Of a DNA stretch of 64,000 nucleotides, positions 61,121 to 64,000 are shown piece after piece; positions within the stretch are counted from its first letter, which is position 1, and each line of letters starts with the position of its first letter. Both the position numbers and the translations under genes were made by a program. The notes under the pieces are model-generated. The model was not told where the DNA came from and searched no databases. It was given only the letters and a program-made list of their open reading frames with translations. The stretch comes from Topomyia yanbarensis (taxonomy: Eukaryota > Arthropoda > Insecta > Diptera > Culicidae), in the NCBI RefSeq assembly GCF_030247195.1, contig NC_080671.1, forward strand, positions 189,451,725 through 189,515,724, given 5' to 3'.

Positions 61121-61850
61121 ACAAAATAAAGCCATTCTCATTGCCACTGCCGAGGACCGAATTGATGACTTTCGCGGGCCCTCTCAAGCTATATATTCGA
61201 AGAGGCGTGAGTTATTCGTAAAGCGGAAAACAAAGGGAATCTCCATTAATACATCGCGCTCCTATTTATGCCACGGCGAAGAGGTTTATAAATATGGTAA
61301 ACATTTGCATCGTGAAGCACCCCATAAAATCCACCTAATAATTCTATTCCTTTTAGTTTCGCATTTGCGGCTACCGGTTGCGGTACGGTGTGAATCCTAT
61401 GTGTCTCTATTATTCGAAGTGCCGTGGGTCGTCAAATAGTTTTGTGGGTCTTGGCTTCCGCTCAGAAGTCGCGGAGGAGCCGGGTTCGAAAGACGATCTA
61501 GTTCACTTGTGGGGATTCTGCAGGGAAACGGGCGTTACAGCCATGTTCCATTTGTAAGAAAGTGTAGACGAAGCGTCCGGCGCGAATGCCGCAAACGACC
61601 GACGTAAGGTAACTGATGATCTATGCCGGCTGACTTTATGCTGCTTCACGATGGAAATAATCTCTGCCATGTAGCTTTCAACGTGAACTAATTGAAGACA
61701 GTTCCGATGTGGGAGCGAGCATAAAATGTTACAACAACAACAACAACGGCGGCCTATGCGACTATTGACAAACACGAATAAATACATATGAAATTGCAGC
61801 CAAGTCGACTTCTGTCTTCGGGATGGGTGGTGAAACAAGGAGGATTATTC
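61121..61850. promoter_or_regulatory. Unique GC-richer block with clustered factor-site motifs
   Basis: No match to any repeat in the window and no credible coding frame. Within 61250-61330 it holds CTATTTATGCC (Hox/caudal-like), TTTATAAATA, and GGTAAACATTTGCAT, which fuses a forkhead core (GTAAACA) with an octamer-like POU core (ATTTGCAT). A CAA microsatellite lies at about 61733-61747. Motif matching by eye is weak evidence, so this is only a candidate enhancer or untranslated region. Confidence 0.25.
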
Positions 61851-62684
61851 CCATTAATGTGATGATTCTATTCTGTTGCTAGTAGTTGGATAAGTTGAGA
61901 AACGCTTGGGAAAACATGAAAAACTGGTCAATGGGTTATTTAAGTTGTCTTATATTGAATATAATTATTGTAGAGCCAAAAGTAACCTTACGAAATATGA
62001 TTTGTTTTGTTCGGACCGAAATTTGAGCGGATTTACAACGGAATTGCTCATTAGAAAAATAATGAGTGAATCATCAGTTTGAGCATTCAGCACATGAACA
62101 TGTAGCCCATTCCGTAATGTCTTGTCTTAGCAAAAGATAATAGGAATACCTGCATTAAGTTCAAATAAAATATTTATGGAAATTATTCGGTTCGCGCTTC
62201 ATGTTCCCCTGACGTAAGGCAAATAAAAGAAGATGCTGTTTAAAATGTTATGTCGAACTGTTAGTAAAGAACCCTTATAATAACCAATTTTTAAAATTTC
62301 AATCATGTTGGTTTAAGAACGATATAATTGTGACTAATTAGATGTGTTCTATGACAAAGCAGCAGGCCACAAAACCATTCACGATTCCAAACGAAACTTT
62401 GCAGATGTGTTCGGTTTCTTAATCTCCGTGTTTCCCACTGACAGTCAGAATATATTAACTCAGAAGAAATTCGTTAAAAGGGCATGTGAGATTTTGAATG
62501 CATTACTTTAACAAAAAATTGTTTGGGAAGAGTAATTTGTACAGCGAAACAAAAGGATAATGAGTTTCAGATGATTATTGTTACTTCGCGACAAAATATA
62601 CTGTATACTGAAAAAAAAGTTTTTCTGTTCTTAATAATAATCCAACATTTTCGAAAAAAAATTAAAGCACCATTGTTTTATTCA
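61851..62684. other. Non-coding interval
   Basis: AT-rich, with no features recognised. Confidence 0.4.
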
Positions 62685-63880
62685 ATTTGTTTATTTGATT
62701 AGTCACGTTTACGTTAGCTTAAAGGTGCCATTTTTTTCTTTGTTTTACATTTTGAATATCTGAAAGCTAGGGGATTACATATTTAAATATTTTTATATAC
62801 AATGAAACTAATGCAGCTAACTTATGCATATACAAGAGGAGATAATATAATATTCGTAAGTTTAAGGGGGCGTCATTTAGTGCGTTTTTGTATATTAATG
62901 CACTTTAAGATTTTTTGTAGGGAGATTATTGGAGCAATTAATTATTAGCTAAGCGGAACATTTTAGAACCATATTAAAACTATGAATAACTAGATTCAAT
63001 TTTATTTTGATTGCCGGGGGGAGGGGGTGTTGATAAGGGCTACTTTATGAGTAGTAGTAATGTTGGACATTTCTTAACGAGAGCATATATTGAACAACTA
63101 CAACTAGACAAGACAGGGAGGCAAATAAGTTTTAGGACGATATACAGCAGGTGGAATTCCTACATCTGGGTATCAGAGACAGGGGACAGAGTGGACAAAG
63201 CTGACAGGATGGAGAAAGATGCTTTCGGTTTCCGGCATCGGGAAATCAACAGTAAAGATTACAGACTCGAGCGGTCTTCATTGGAAAGCATCATGTACCA
63301 ATTGTTTGCAATTCGTACTGACCCGCGGCACAAAAAGGCGACCAGGTAGACGAACCTCGTCAAAGAGGAGGTAGTTGGGTAGAGCAGAACCAGCGAAGGT
63401 CACCCGATAAGAGTCTGAGCTGATGTTTGTTTTCTTCCCGTCAGCTGCGACTGACGCTGAATGCAAACGTTTGCACTCCAGTATCTTCACTTTGAAACAT
63501 CCAGTCCCATATTTCAGCAGGTCCTCGCACTTCAGACTCGAATCGGAGCCTACCCCACAGACTTCAACCCTGTTAGCTGTAATATACACCCTGTACTCCC
63601 TATTGCCCGTGCAAAGTATGAGAACCAAGAAGGGGAAACGTATAAAATACCTGAACTTAACTGTGTGTATAACGGTATCCAGACGGCTTACTAGAAAAAC
63701 TCTACTTAACTGCTAACGGTACTCAGAAACACAAAAGAAGAGAAAAAAACTGAAACCTCGACGAGGAGGAAAGTGCGCAAGATAATCTTGAACGCGGATT
63801 AGTACTATTCTTTGTAGCAAAACACTGCACGGAATGGCAACAAAATACTTGTGTCTCGATCGAGCGCTCGGAAACGAATG
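62685..63880 (-). mobile_element. ORF1-only derivative of the I-clade LINE (half-LINE)
   Basis: On the minus strand it starts CATTCGTTTCCGAGCGCTCG at 63880 with a leader like that of 52640, then carries ORF1 sequence at about 63628-63278 (CEDLLKYGTG, KILECKRLHS, YRVTFAGSALPNYLLFDEVR, RLFVPRV). Just after the first cysteine of the first zinc knuckle it jumps to the 3' untranslated region, and it ends near 62685 in GGCACCTTTAAGCTAACG and CAAATAAACAAATTG. About 5 kb of the full element, including all of ORF2, is missing, while both ends are kept. Frameshifts break the ORF1 remnant. Flanking duplications were not identified. Confidence 0.82.
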
Positions 63881-64000
63881 ATGGGGTAAACCCTTGTGAA
63901 CACTTTAATCCTGTTTTCTATTTGTCTTCAAAGTTGGTATCATGGATATCTCAAGAACCGCTCACGAAATCCCCTTATTTTTGCTGTTGAAAATCTTATT
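63881..64000. other. Window end
   Basis: 120 bases flanking the half-LINE on its 5' side, with nothing recognised. Confidence 0.4.

Noticed and set aside
61440..61500. B-box-like GGGTTCGAAA
   Set aside because: No matching A box or acceptor stem upstream, so it is not a tRNA gene.
1..64000. CRISPR arrays, bacterial operons, rRNA genes
   Set aside because: The window is eukaryotic in character and no such structures were seen.
1..64000. Endogenous viral sequences, common in Aedes genomes
   Set aside because: No frame showed recognisable viral replicase, glycoprotein or nucleoprotein motifs; all RT motifs belong to LINEs.

Overview
The window looks like transposon-dominated intergenic or intronic DNA from a culicine mosquito (Aedes-like). 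The evidence is low GC content, the absence of any intact host protein gene I can recognise, and a dense mix of elements typical of mosquito genomes. These are LINEs of the I, R1, LOA (Lian-like) and Jockey/CR1-like groups, mariner-like DD37E transposase remnants, a tRNA-derived SINE resembling Feilai, two non-autonomous hAT elements with 8-bp target duplications, and many MITEs flanked by TA or TTAA. The species is inferred, not proven.

Layout. 0.8-9.6 kb: a minus-strand LOA-type LINE is split by a retroposon that itself carries a hAT element with long inverted arms. A second, oppositely oriented copy of the same retroposon lies at 7.7-9.6 kb and carries its own MITE. 12.1-16.8 kb: a degraded I-clade LINE copy is interrupted by two MITE-type elements, one of which (TTAA-flanked) contains a retroposon that contains another MITE. 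17.3-17.8 kb: a GC-richer block ends in a consensus splice donor on the minus strand and is the best candidate for a host 5' exon. 19.1-26.2 kb: an ORF1-only half-LINE, a small TTAA MITE, and a retroposon with 21-bp target duplications that holds a hAT element and a 3.4-kb DD37E element, the latter holding a further MITE. 27.7-34.5 kb: a small MITE, a SINE, a 2.1-kb foldback element, a DD37E transposase pseudogene and a minus-strand LINE pseudogene. 36.7-37.3 kb: degenerate short tandem repeat. 40.9-43.4 kb: a LINE pseudogene. 45.8-50.7 kb: an R1-type LINE on the minus strand split by fragments of other LINEs. 51.5-51.9 kb: a TIR element filled with a minisatellite. 52.3-60.3 kb: a nearly complete 6.15-kb I-clade LINE inserted in an older LINE with a clear 14-bp target duplication. 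61.1-61.9 kb: a non-repetitive block rich in regulatory-looking motifs. 62.7-63.9 kb: a second ORF1-only half-LINE of the I-clade family, on the minus strand.

The best preserved and most informative item is the I-clade LINE at 52640-58791. Its ORF2 carries endonuclease, reverse transcriptase, RNase H and a terminal zinc-knuckle domain in a single frame broken by only two stop codons. ORF1 carries three zinc knuckles and one frameshift, and its stop overlaps the ORF2 start. Three further copies or relatives in the window show the family's 5' end, its internal deletions and its decay. Nothing here works as an operon or a host pathway. The interactions visible are between elements: nesting, target duplication, internal deletion and probable ectopic recombination.
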